This document shows, piece after piece, positions 32,761-43,408 of a DNA stretch of 64,000 nt. Every line of letters begins with the position of its first letter. Position 1 is the first letter of the stretch. Position numbers and translations under genes: made by a program. Origin of the DNA: Neoarius graeffei. Taxonomy: Eukaryota; Chordata; Actinopteri; Siluriformes; Ariidae. The stretch lies in the NCBI RefSeq assembly GCF_027579695.1, contig NC_083596.1, forward strand, positions 16,819,755 through 16,883,754. Reading direction: 5' to 3'. The notes below the pieces were generated by a model. That model saw only the letters and a program-made list of their open reading frames with translations. It did not search any database and was not told the DNA's origin.

Positions 32761-33477
32761 ATTTTCACGTTATTACAACATACAAACCTATCATGTTATA
32801 AAAAGAAACTTTTCTTGTAATAACACTATACTATTTATCTTGTTATAACAAGATAACATATTATAATAACATAAAATGTTTCACAAAATAATGTGATAAA
32901 TCTGTAGATCATAATAACCTGAAAATATCTTTTTCATTGTTACCACTCTAAAATATTCAGGTTGTAACATCACACTGATCTGTGGTGGGTTTCCCAAAAG
33001 CCTCTTAATGCTAAGAGCATCTTAATTAGGAGAGAGAGTGTTCATTGTGCTGCTCACTCTACCATTTAACAATGATCTTTGTGGTACGATGCTTTTGGGA
33101 AATTCGGCACTGTTTTTCTTTTTTTCTGTCGTGACAGTAATATGCTTACATACCCTTTTAAATGATGTCTTCTTGTGCCCTTTTCAGAACCTTTGCAGGG
33201 TGCACAAAAATTTGCATGTTTCCATGCCCAAATTTAAGTAATTTGCTCAGTATTTGGATAAAAACATGCAAAAAAAAAAAAAATCCCCCTTCTTAATTCT
33301 TGGACTAGGCTTAATTACAAACTGTGTCAGAATTAACCTGCCAGCGATAACGCATGTTGTAAATTTACAGCAATTATTTTGTGCTCATAGCTTGCGAAAA
33401 CAAGCAACATTTTGTATAAAGTGTTGATTTCAAACTCAGTCTATCCAAAAAATAATTTTTTAAATTTGTTTTAAGGA

Positions 33478-33497
33478 GGGGGGGGGGGGGGGGGGGG
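33478..33497 (+). repeat. Poly-G run (20 G)
   Basis: Uninterrupted G tract, able to form G-quadruplex structures and prone to assembly or sequencing length error. Confidence 0.95.
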
Positions 33498-33657
33498 ATT
33501 GAAACAACAGACACAGGGAAGATCAGGTGCGTGGGATGGTATTTAAACAGTTACAATGTGAGATTTTTGTACCGGTTGTGGAATTTTTTCAAGAGTTCAA
33601 GGATCATTTTTAGCTCTCCAAATCGTCTTATGTTCACAAGAAGTATATTTCAATTAA

Positions 33658-33747
33658 TTCTTTGACAATCTATGCTTTTACAGGTTTTGGCTACTGAGAG
33701 TGCACTCTCGGTAGCCAAAACTTGTAAAAGCATAGATTGTCAAAGAA
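33658..33747. repeat. Loop-less 90-bp palindrome
   Basis: Two 45-bp arms meet at GAGTG/CACTC (33702/33703). Only two positions mismatch. No unpaired loop is present, so it is not a typical microRNA precursor as drawn. It is either an inverted duplication or a tiny foldback element. Confidence 0.9.
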
Positions 33748-34999
33748 TGACATGTCACAAGGGCAAAACTACAAAGAAACTACCGCAAGAGCAACCACCA
33801 GATACAAAAATGGTTAAAACCTGGACGTTCAGTCATCCGTGATATACATGCACTGGCAATATGAGCCTGAGTATTGTAGAGTCAACAATAAGTTCTTTAT
33901 GCCATAACTCATGCTCCAGTCATTCCTTCCATGCACTACGTTAAGGTCATTTTCGAGATATCAGCCACTCTGCCAAGTGCTTTGCCGAGGGATTATGGCT
34001 CTCGCCGTGCCCCCTCTCCTCGTCCAATATCAGTATCTCGGGCTCTTTGGTCCTGCGCCCATACCTTTGAAAAGGCCAGATGCCTTGGCAGGCTCCACAT
34101 CCGTCCCACTATAGTGAAGCAGGGCCATCGCAGTGCATTCTGGGATGGCTTTGAACTTGAGGGGAAAGGCAGCTGTTGCTTAAGCATGGGCGGTGGAGGG
34201 GGGGATGATAAGAGGGCAAATTTGAGGTTTTGCCCACCGCACCTTTTGAAGTTAATCCCACTCTTGGCCCAATTAAAAGAAGCCAAGTCATTTAAAAAAA
34301 GGCTCACTTTCTCATCTGAGTTTCTTTCGGATTTTATTTTAACCCTCCTTTTACTGTTAGGGATCTTTTTTTGTAGAAGACAGAGGTCACCAAGTCCTTT
34401 GTAATGGGAATAATTAGGTCTGCTGATGTGGACTAATCTTGGACCAGTTTTCCTTCAGCAATAGTGATGGTTACCTTTGTTAAAAACGGGAGAACTATTC
34501 TCAGATACTTTAATTTGCACTGTAAATCTTAACGACTTAGCCAACCCTTTCAACACTGTGGCTGCCCAAAGTTTAGTTTGATTGTGTGATTATAGTTTCC
34601 ATTTCTCTCTGTCTCGCTCTCCCTCTGTCTGTCTCGCTCTCCACTTGGGGGAGGTTGGGATATTGGATGCGTCGGGGCAAAGGCGAGATGAAAGCATCTC
34701 AAGTTAAAAACCGTGAGTCTGGATGATTAAAAAGGAGAGCTGTGTTTACTCGACACTTCCGATAGTGCTCCCCTCCCTTGATTCAGATGAGCTTCCTGTC
34801 TGTATTTCCCCCCTTGGAAACTGATAACAGGCATAACAGCCTCTCTGCCCCTCCCTGTCGCTCAGGGCCAGCTGAGGTTTTATGCTGAACGCTTTTCTTA
34901 AATCAAACACACCAGCATAACCAATAGTCTTAAATTAAAAAGTCTCAAGACCTTGGAAGTCTTATTTGTCTCACATCTGGTGCATAGTGATGCATTTGG

Positions 35000-35477
35000 T
35001 AGTGTTGTAGTAGACCACCTAAACCGAGACCAAGTCGTGACCAAGACCAAAGTGTATCTAGACCAAGACTTTGAGACCAGGACTTTGAGGGGTTGAGATC
35101 AAATCAAGACCAAGACCAAGGCAGGGTGAGACCAAGTCAAGACCAGGGCCAGACCAGTGTGTGTGAATGAGGGTGGGGAAGGGTGACATCCACTAACAGG
35201 AAGAAAAATTTCAAATTAGCAATGAGTCACGTTATTGGTTGCATTTGAAGCAGGAAATTTTTACATCCAGTCACAGTAATGATGTTAACAAATAAATCAG
35301 ACAATTTAGTGAAATCCCTGCAGTTGTGATCTTGACCGGTCTTGAAATTAAATCCTGAGTCCTCTATTTCTGAGACCAAGACAAGACCAATTAAAAATGC
35401 GGTTGATTCCGAGATGAGACCGAGGCCTTCAAAAAGTGGTCATGAGACCAAGATCGGTCTCAAGTACTACAACACTA
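35000..35477. mobile_element. hAT-like MITE with TAGTGTTGTAGTA ends
   Basis: Perfect 8-bp duplication GCATTTGG at 34992-34999 and 35478-35485. Termini TAGTGTTGTAGTA and TACTACAACACTA. The interior is rich in GACCAAGAC words. 478 bp, non-coding. Confidence 0.88.
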
Positions 35478-35485
35478 GCATTTGG

Positions 35486-36168
35486 ATCTTTGTACAACCA
35501 AAGCATGGGCTGTCCCAAATTTCTATAACAAAAGAGTTAATAATCACCCTCCACAGGTTCTCCTACTAACCCCATATAAATTATTTCAAAACACGTCCCA
35601 GACTGCAGGATGTCAAACAGTCGCTCTCGGAAATTGCTCACTGGCAGTATCCGTAAGTCCAAGAGAGCTGTTTATCAAGCTTCCAACCAATCAAATACCT
35701 TAAACGGACAAGCCACATACTGCAGATTCCTGCATCTGTCCTGCTTCCGTCCAGTGTGCTTGTCTTGGGGTTTTGAGCATGGTTACACACGCCGAGGGAC
35801 CCTCGGCATCACGGGAACGAGCATGCGAAAGCTATCTGAGTTTGAGTGATGGAAACAGGTTCATGTGTGTTGCAGTATGGACAAGGGAAACATGGCAAAG
35901 CTTTTAAGGTAGTCTCTTGTCTCTTGTTTAGTCATTAGAGAGACAGAGAGATGCCTTGTCTGTCAGTGGAGATGTTATGCAACATGTTCTGCTGCAGATT
36001 TTAGGAAAACGGCCTCCAAGAAGGCTTCCATCAACCGTGTCACTCGGTGATATGCAGAACAAACATGCTCACAATGTGATTCTGGACACTTGAAAAGCAG
36101 CTATACAAAATATTGGACCTACGTCCAGACTCATAAATAGCAAGCACATCTTCATATAAGCCAAAGAT

Positions 36169-36172
<4 letters not shown>
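35486..36172. other. rnf43 intron, unique
   Basis: No gene or recognised element. A 17-bp perfect palindrome GCCGAGGGACCCTCGGC lies at 35791-35807. Confidence 0.5.

Positions 36173-36224
<52 letters not shown>
36173..36224. repeat. (CA)n microsatellite
   Basis: About 26 CA units. Confidence 0.96.
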
Positions 36225-36228
<4 letters not shown>

Positions 36229-36623
36229 TTGTTGATGTCAGGTTCCTTCCTGTCAGACCCGTAGTCCCAAGTGAAGACTGTTCGTACTTTGGTATGGGAA
36301 AAGCATTATTGCTGGCCTTCTCCTTGACCCAGACTTGTTTGTGTGTGCTTGAATGTGCGTGTAGTAGAGCTGGAAAATATGAGAAGATAGCAATATCATG
36401 ATAATTTGTGAGATATTGCAGGTACAATGATACGTTTATCAAGAATTTTTTTTTTAAAAACAACAATTGCCAACTCGGATTGGTGTCTGATTTGATGTTA
36501 ACATTTAGTATTGTATCTTTCAACTCTTTAAAATTGTAACTGTTATTATGTATTTTCTCTTTTTCATTAATTTGGGCAGATGTTACATCAACGTATCATC
36601 GGACTCTCGACCCAGTGAAAGCT

Positions 36624-36931
36624 CATCTCATCTCATCTCATTATCTGTAGCTGCTTTATCCTGTTCTACAGGGTCGCAGGCAAGCTGGAGCCTATCCCAG
36701 CTGACTATGGGTGAAAGGCGGGGTACACCCTGGACAAGTCGCCAGGTCATCACAGGGCTGACACATAGACACAGACAACCATTCACACTCACATTTACAC
36801 CTACGGTCAATTTAGAACACGGGGAGAACATGCAAACTCCACACAGAAAGGCCCTCGCCGGCCACGGGGCTCGAACCCGGACCTTCTTGCTGTGAGGCGA
36901 CAGCACTAACCACTACACCACCGTGCCGCCC
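36624..36931 (-). mobile_element. V-SINE with internal deletion
   Basis: 13-bp duplication CCCAGTGAAAGCT at 36611-36623 and 36932-36944. Head and tail are complete, but the V-core segment between GGTCAATTTAGA and ACACGGGGAG is missing. Confidence 0.93.
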
Positions 36932-37415
36932 CCCAGTGAAAGCTGTTCATATATATATATATATATATATACATTTTTTAATGTTAAATTAATAAAAAAA
37001 GTAACATGACTGTTTCCTTTGTTGTTTATTAGAAAACACACTGTAAATATGATTAGGGGTGTTACAGTTTAAAATTCTCAATTACACAAACTGGTGCTGA
37101 AATTAATAATACACATACTGTAAGTTGGTGGTGAAAAGTATTTGATGGAGTTTTGTGCAGAAATCTCTTTACACATCATTTTATATATAACGAAAACTAA
37201 AAGGAACCAAAAGATCAAATTGGTCTTGTTTTATTATTTTGGAGAACAGTGTTTCAATAAAATTGTTTTTGTGTAAGTATTTATCATGTTGTTGTTATAA
37301 GCAAGAAGGAGAGAGTAAGTGCGAGGAAAGATGTTGCTTTGAGCATGACAGTGACGGTGCGCCGCAAAACTTAGCCATAAACACGTGTTGTTTCGTTTAG
37401 TTCTGATCAGCAATG

Positions 37416-37719
37416 CACTACGGGCGAGAGGCGGGGTACACCCTGGACAAGTCGCCAGGTCATCACAGGGCTGAGACATAGAGACAAACAACCATTCACA
37501 CTCACATTCACACCTACGGTCAATTTAGCACCACCAATTAGCCTAACCTTCATGTCTTTGGACTGTGGAGGAAACCGGAGCACCCAGAGGAAACCCACGC
37601 GGACACGGGGAGAACATGCAAACTCCACACAGAAAGGCCCTCGTCGGCCGCTCGGCTCGAACCCAGAACCTTCTTGCTGTGAGGCAACAGTGCTAAGCAC
37701 TACACCACCGTGCCGCCCT
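37416..37719 (-). mobile_element. V-SINE lacking its tail
   Basis: The head with GTGCCGCCC and the V core are intact. The copy starts within ACTACGGGCG, so about 90 bp of tail is absent. It lies directly beside the repeat at 37724. Confidence 0.85.
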
Positions 37720-37723
37720 GCTT

Positions 37724-37830
37724 GGGAACACATATGTACCTTTTTGTCCCTGAAAAGGTACACATAGTTAGCTTGAGGTCCAGTAATGAGCCCGTACCTT
37801 GCGGTACAGAAATGGAGTCCTACTGTATCC
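37724..37830 (+). repeat. Dispersed repeat, second copy of the 1-130 family
   Basis: Carries the small hairpin GTACCTTTTTG...TGAAAAGGTAC and aligns with the inverse of 1-130. Confidence 0.5.
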
Positions 37831-38258
37831 CGATGTGCCATGTTCTTCTGTGCATGGTAAAGTTAGTGGCACATGTGTTTTTGCTGAAAATAATTATTTC
37901 TTGATAAGGGATTTATTTTTCTCTCAGTAAAATTTTCAATGAAACGTTGGATTTTTCTAATTTTTTTTTCAGTGTGAGATCAAGCAGCTTCACCAAAAGG
38001 TGGATTTGTTTCTAACCCTTTTTACTAATCTTTACAAGGGGCGCCAACAATTGGGGAGGGCACGGTAACTAGACGGTAATAGACAGGAATGCATTTTAAT
38101 CAGTGTTTTGAAAAAGTCAACAGTAACGTCACTATCCGATCATGCACTGTAACTCACCGTGACACCGTAACAACCCTAATCATGAGAGATATTATGTATC
38201 TTGCTGTGATATGATGTGCCTGGTATATCTCCCACACATAATTTAGTCTGTTTAGTTA

Positions 38259-38505
38259 CACTGTAAAACCCGATAAGGTCACTGAGCTCAAAAATTTTAT
38301 TGAAACCGATTACGTAAAAATTTTTGAGGTAAGTAACTTAAATTTTTTAAGGTAAGATTTCTTAAAAATTACAATGAAGTGTAACTATAGTGTAATTTTT
38401 AAGAAATCTTACCTTAAAAAATTTAAGTTACTTACCTCAAAAATATTTACGTAATCGGTTTCAATAAAATTTTTGAGCTCAGTGACCTTATCGGGTTTTA
38501 CAGTG
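38259..38505. mobile_element. Foldback MITE (247 bp)
   Basis: CACTGTAAAACCCGATAAGG at the left is exactly inverse to the right end, with TA on both outer sides. The arms (about 115 bp each) are nearly perfect around an AT-rich loop at about 38375-38392. The near identity of arms implies recent activity or gene conversion. Confidence 0.9.
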
Positions 38506-39567
38506 TAGAGCAAAGCCACCCTCCAAACCAACCTCCGACATTTTGCCCCTGATTTCCATCTCATGGACATTTTTGTTCGACTGCTAGGTTTCAAAAGGGC
38601 TACACTGCAAATTATAGTGCCACGTATTTCAATTTCAATATGACTTCCAATTTATTAAAAACCCTTTCCTGAACTCTTTGGTTTAGGATGTTATGCCATG
38701 GTTAAAGTTTGGCCTTCATTATTTTGACCAAAATGATTACGTTTGTAGGATCATGTGAATGCCGTGGTTCATCAAAACAGCCACAGAAGCTCATCTGGGA
38801 TGTCTGAGATTGTTTCAGTGCGCAATAAATGATATGACTTGGACGATTTGTCAGATCTGATTTGTTAAACGTTTGACATTGAAGCTTTTTTTTTTGTAAT
38901 ATCAAACAGCAAAGGCTCGTAGTGAAATAATGGTTAAAGTACAATACGTTGTGCAGCACAGAGGGGCAGATCCACACCTGTTCCCATAGGGATGATGGGA
39001 GGCAGGCCATCTGTTACCTGCCTATCAGCGTCACACTGCCCAGGTGGAGCAAACAAACAGGCACTAAATGCTAACTTGGCTTCCCACAACAAGCACTGAC
39101 TAGTCATTAGCATGGGTTTGGCATTGAATCTAATAATAATCAGAGCTTACCAGTGTGTCAGTGGGACGTTTCATTTAGAGAAGGAGTCCCATTAGTGTAA
39201 TTTTATCCTGAAACAGTCCAGACACAAAACCACCAATAGAATCAGTGCATATGTTTTGTTTTATTCTTTTGTAAACCAGCTAACATGGTGTTTTTGCTTC
39301 TGTAGCATACTAGCAAACATGTGCCCTGTTCATGACTCGAACATGGAACTAGCATTTATTTGGCTTCTGTGTGGATTTTAAAAGTTCTGTAATCTTGTCA
39401 AAGAAGAGTTGTTTGGATCATTTCTTTACTTCATTTATTTTAAATGTGATCAGAGGCTATGGCTATTGAAAATCCATTATTCGTTTATATTTAGCATAGC
39501 ATACATAAAAGAGAAATACAAAGGATTTTAGAGAGCTGTTCAAATAGACTTTACTAACTTTTGAAAG
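38506..39567. other. rnf43 intron, unique
   Basis: No gene or mobile element recognised. Confidence 0.5.
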
Positions 39568-39575
39568 TCTGAAAC

Positions 39576-40790
39576 CAGGCCCGGCGCCATGGGGGGGCGA
39601 AAGGGGGCGTCGCCCCCTCGTGGCTACAGCCCCGCCCCCTCAACGGAGACTCAGATCACTTAATTGTTTTCTTATGAAAATATAATGTATTATAGACGTA
39701 TTAATAATTTGCATTTTCAAATACGAAATATTAAGTGGTTGCGCATTGCACAAAATACATTTCACATAAATCACTACTAAAACTGGCACGGTAGAACAAA
39801 TCTGATTGGTTGTTATGATTCTTACGTTGCAATCGTAGAATTCAACTGTATTAAGGTAGGATTATTTCAAAAAGCCTGAATTTAATATTAACCCTGTTTT
39901 AGACATATGTATCAATCCTAACTACTGGGGACTAGTTATTGTGGGTGTATGTGTGAAATGCTGACACAGCCGCGCACACACAGACCTGTGATAAGGACAA
40001 GGGTCGTGCGGGCGGGGGTTTTACATGTACACTTACAAGTGCACAATCCTGTAATATGCAGTCAGTTAACGGGAGTAGTCTTTCCCCCTCTGAATTAAAC
40101 GAATTCAATCACAATATTGTGAATCCATTTTCTTTCTTTGTAGGCTAAGTTTATCTCCGTTTATGTTGGTGTATGTGTTCATATATGGTCCGCTTTGTGC
40201 GCAAATAGCGTAAGAATATGTGTCGTTGACGTCACCCCCCATGCAGCGGGGGTGAAAATTCATCACTTCAGAGTGTTTAGTCCCCTACACGCCTAAACTG
40301 GGATCGCGGATTAAGTGGTTAGCGTTGACTCGGTGCGAGTCAGGAAGGCTATTACTGGTGCAGCCGCGGGGTCTGTTGATTTTTTTAAATTATGATTTTG
40401 GCCGCCGAGCCAAGTACCTTAGACTTGCATTGACGTTTTGTTTTCATGCCGCGGAGCTATTTGTATGTATTTTAAATTTAAAGGACTTGCCTGTAGGTTT
40501 GTGTGTGTGTTATGTTTGGCATCTTTCCGGTTGTAACGCGTGTCTGTGAGAAAATCGGAGGGGAGGGTTAACAGGTGGGCACGGGTGTTGATAAAGTGCA
40601 ACTGCCTTGGTAATATGTCACATGATTTTCCTGTAAGCAACCTTCGGGGCCGTGGTTTTGTGGTTGGCGCAGTTAATTGTTTGAAACACGTTGTCAGACC
40701 GCCATCACTACCACACACTATATGAAAAATATTTGCCCCCTTGCGATTTCTAATTGCCCCCTTAGTAAACTGTTCCTGGCGCCGGGCCTG
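39576..40790. mobile_element. hAT element (non-autonomous)
   Basis: Perfect 8-bp duplication TCTGAAAC at 39568-39575 and 40791-40798. Ends CAGGCCCGGCGCCA and TGGCGCCGGGCCTG are inverted. 1215 bp, with no transposase. Its interior has a GC-richer part at 40250-40700. Confidence 0.93.
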
Positions 40791-41125
40791 TCTGAAACTT
40801 CGCAGTTCTCACTTTATCATGAATGCAGCACAAGAATTGGTAGCTAATCTTTGCTAATGTTAGCTAAATTAAACTCTGTAAAATGATCAAGAAATAAAAT
40901 AAAGCAACTTAAATTCCAAAAACTCCGCTGTATTTAGAAAAGTTGCTTTATGAAAGAAATAATATACTAGCTAATAAAAACTTTGCAAACTGTTAAGCAC
41001 CAAGAAGGGTAGCTTAGCTAATGGACTAGGATACCGTTGCATTGATATTATGAATAAAACACTCCAGGTCATGACGTTACAGGAAAATAATCAGTGAGAA
41101 GGAAGCGTGGTGCCATTACCACCTA

Positions 41126-42008
41126 GCCTGGCAAGCCACACTAAATGTGAATATTTAGTCTGGCCTCGATCCGTAGACATTTCCGAAGCGGGTAGGAGGA
41201 ACAACCCGCTGTCTTTCAAACTGTCTCTGTGCGTATAGGCCAACGCTCTGACCAATCAGCGCAACAGTGACTGTGACGTAGTCAGAGCGACAGAAAGCAG
41301 TGGGGGAGGCCTTGAAATTAAATAATTTTTCAAAATGCGTATTAATTAATAAACAGGTTCTAGATATTAAGAAGTTTGGAGATAATGACCACAAGTTTGG
41401 AGTCTGTACCACATACACATTTTTTTTTCCAAGTGTTTTTCAAGGGTTTGCTTAAACTGTTTTTGAGAGTTTTTATTTAGTGGTGTTTGGTGAAATAATT
41501 TCCCTTAAATTTAAAATAACGGGAAAATAAGAAACAATCAAAAAGTAATGTTTCAAAGCTGTTTATTAATTCTTCGTACTGCACAAACTAGCCCCATCCT
41601 TTTGGCTACGAGCGGAGCCAGCTGGTAGATCAGACTTTTGCCATAGCCGGTCGGCAAAACAGCGAAAACGTCCTTCTTGAAAAGGAATGAGCGGCGAGCC
41701 TCTTCCTGCTCATGTTTCAACGAAAACTCCAAGTCTAATTCTTCTAAAACTGATTCCAAAGCGGAGTCAAACGCGCGCTGTTCACTAGCCGTAGCCATCT
41801 TTCCTGTTGTGCTTTCTCCAGCGTCGCGCAGCTTTGTCGTCACTCCTGCAAAAGCCCGCCCAAAGAATCCAAACAAAAACCTTGCGTTGTGATTGGCGGG
41901 CACGATTTGATGCCCGGGGTGTTTTTGTTTATATGGTGCGAGGCTAGACCCACTCGCTAGGCAAAAAATATTTTTGGCCGCTAGGCGGTTGGGTCTAGTT
42001 TACTAGGC
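41126..42008 (-). mobile_element. TIR element carrying a RecQ-like helicase fragment
   Basis: Begins GCCTGGCAAGCC and ends CTAGTTTACTAGGC, flanked by TA (41124-41125, 42009-42010). The same termini occur on the 82-bp element at 7103-7184. 883 bp. The helicase fragment suggests derivation from a larger autonomous element encoding a helicase. Confidence 0.65.
41553..41903 (-). pseudogene. RecQ-like helicase N-terminal fragment
   Basis: The frame carries FKKDVFAVLPTGYGKSLIYQ, a Walker A motif of a superfamily 2 RecQ-type helicase, after an acidic helical segment (FDSALESVLEELDLEF). It stops about 30 residues after Walker A. No motif II or later motif exists, so it cannot be a helicase. Translation probably started at the Met at 41798. 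Confidence 0.7.
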
Positions 42009-42179
42009 TAATTTCCACCCTGAAGTTGTTCACTTTCCCACACATCATGTCTCAACATGTTTTATCCCTCTGACACCGTAGCTGTTTGCCAATTTTTTTC
42101 TTTTGTCATTAATTAAAGAACAACACATCATCATCATCATCATCACACTTTTCATCAGTGTATAGTTATGTTTAACATT

Positions 42180-42450
42180 GTGGAACATCCACAAAACAAC
42201 TTAGTTCCTATTTACACTTACAATATACGCTACAGTAGCAGATATAAATGGTCATTCCATCAACAGCCTCTTTTTGTCTCGGTCGTAATAATGAGTTAAT
42301 AAAACAAAAAAAAAAAGAAATGCAGGAAGACTAATTACTGTTACAACGTACTGATACCGAAGACATCTTCCGTAAACATTGCGTAAGTCTTCATGCAGAA
42401 AACTTCACCGTATCAATGACTGTACATTTGTATTTGTTATATACCAAGAC
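42180..42450 (+). repeat. Dispersed repeat, also at 56.1 kb
   Basis: GTGGAACATCCAC, AGATATAAATGGTCATTCC, AAATGCAGGAAGACTAAT and GCAGAAAACTTCACC recur in the same order in 56140-56440. No ends or duplication found. Confidence 0.55.
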
Positions 42451-42730
42451 ATGTTTATAATTTCCTTATTGTTAAGCCATCGTCGTCTTCTTCTTCTTAT
42501 TGTTATTATTATTGTTGTTGTTGTTGTTGTCGTATGTCCCTGGGCTGGGTGGAACACTGAAGCACAGGCAGGCAGGTTATGATCTTAAACAGTCCTTTAT
42601 TTATGAGTTTGGCTTTTCAGCTTAAGGTTAAGTCTTTTTATCACACACATACTCACACATACACAAGCTCCGATCGGGAGACAGCCACCTCTTCGCTCTC
42701 CCCCTCCTTTTCTCTGTTCTGTCATCACTG

Positions 42731-42731
42731 C

Positions 42732-42781
<50 letters not shown>
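42731..42781. repeat. (CA)n microsatellite
   Basis: About 25 CA units. Confidence 0.96.
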
Positions 42782-42784
<3 letters not shown>

Positions 42785-42897
42785 CACCAATTGACAACTG
42801 GTGTGATCACTTTGCCACTCACCTTTCCTGGCCCCACCCTCCATTTACAAACTGACGCTTGACCATGCCCCCGCTGCCACATTATTATTATTATTAT

Positions 42898-43056
42898 CAT
42901 CTCATCTCATCTCATCTCATCTCATCTCATCTCATCTCATTATGTCTAGCCGCTTTATCCTGTTCTACAGGGTCGCAGGCAAGCTGGAGCCTATCCCAGC
43001 TGACTACGGGCGAAAGGCGGGGTACACCCTGGACAAGTCACCAGGTCATCACAGGG
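42898..43056 (-). mobile_element. V-SINE tail half, first copy of a tandem duplication
   Basis: A 5'-truncated insertion into an ATT microsatellite (ATTATTATTATTAT on both sides), ending at CATCACAGGG. It is duplicated with its 109-bp right flank (43057-43165) at 43166-43408. Confidence 0.88.
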
Positions 43057-43165
43057 ATTATTATTATTATCTAGTGACAATATAAATGATAACATATTAG
43101 AATAAGTAAATTAATGTAAACCTGTGATCTGAATTACAGCCAAGAGCTGCTGTTATATACAGTAT

Positions 43166-43408
43166 CTCATCTCATCTCATCTCATTATCTCTAGCCGCTT
43201 TATCCTTCTACAGGGTCGCAGGCAAGCTGGAGCCTATCCCAGCTGACTATGGACGAAAGGCGGGGTACACCCTGGACAAGTCGCCAGGTCATCACAGGGA
43301 TTATTATTATTATCTAGTGACAATATAAATGATAACATATTAGAATAAGTAAATTAATATAAACCTGTGATCTGAATTACAGCCAAGAGCTGCTGTTATA
43401 TACAGTAT
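43166..43408 (-). repeat. Second copy of SINE-half plus 109-bp flank
   Basis: 43166-43299 repeats the SINE half with a shorter CTCAT tail. 43300-43408 repeats 43057-43165 with one visible difference. The identical truncation point shows DNA-level duplication, not a second insertion. Confidence 0.9.

Larger units (their letters stand above)
32773..34991. other. rnf43 intron, mostly unique
   Basis: AT-rich to 33480, then a G-run (33478-33497) and a 90-bp palindrome (33658-33747). A GC-richer block without recognised repeats runs about 33950-34900. Overlapping frames at 33911-34404 on both strands look like chance in GC-rich sequence. The block could hold conserved non-coding elements. Confidence 0.45.

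Noticed and set aside
33911-34404. Overlapping frames of 67-157 aa on both strands
   Set aside because: Low-complexity, no motif, no splice logic. Overlap on three frames suggests GC-driven chance.
42535-42880. Possible solo LTR beginning TGTCCC and ending CCACA
   Set aside because: No flanking 5-bp duplication and no second copy in the window; most of the interior is microsatellite-rich.
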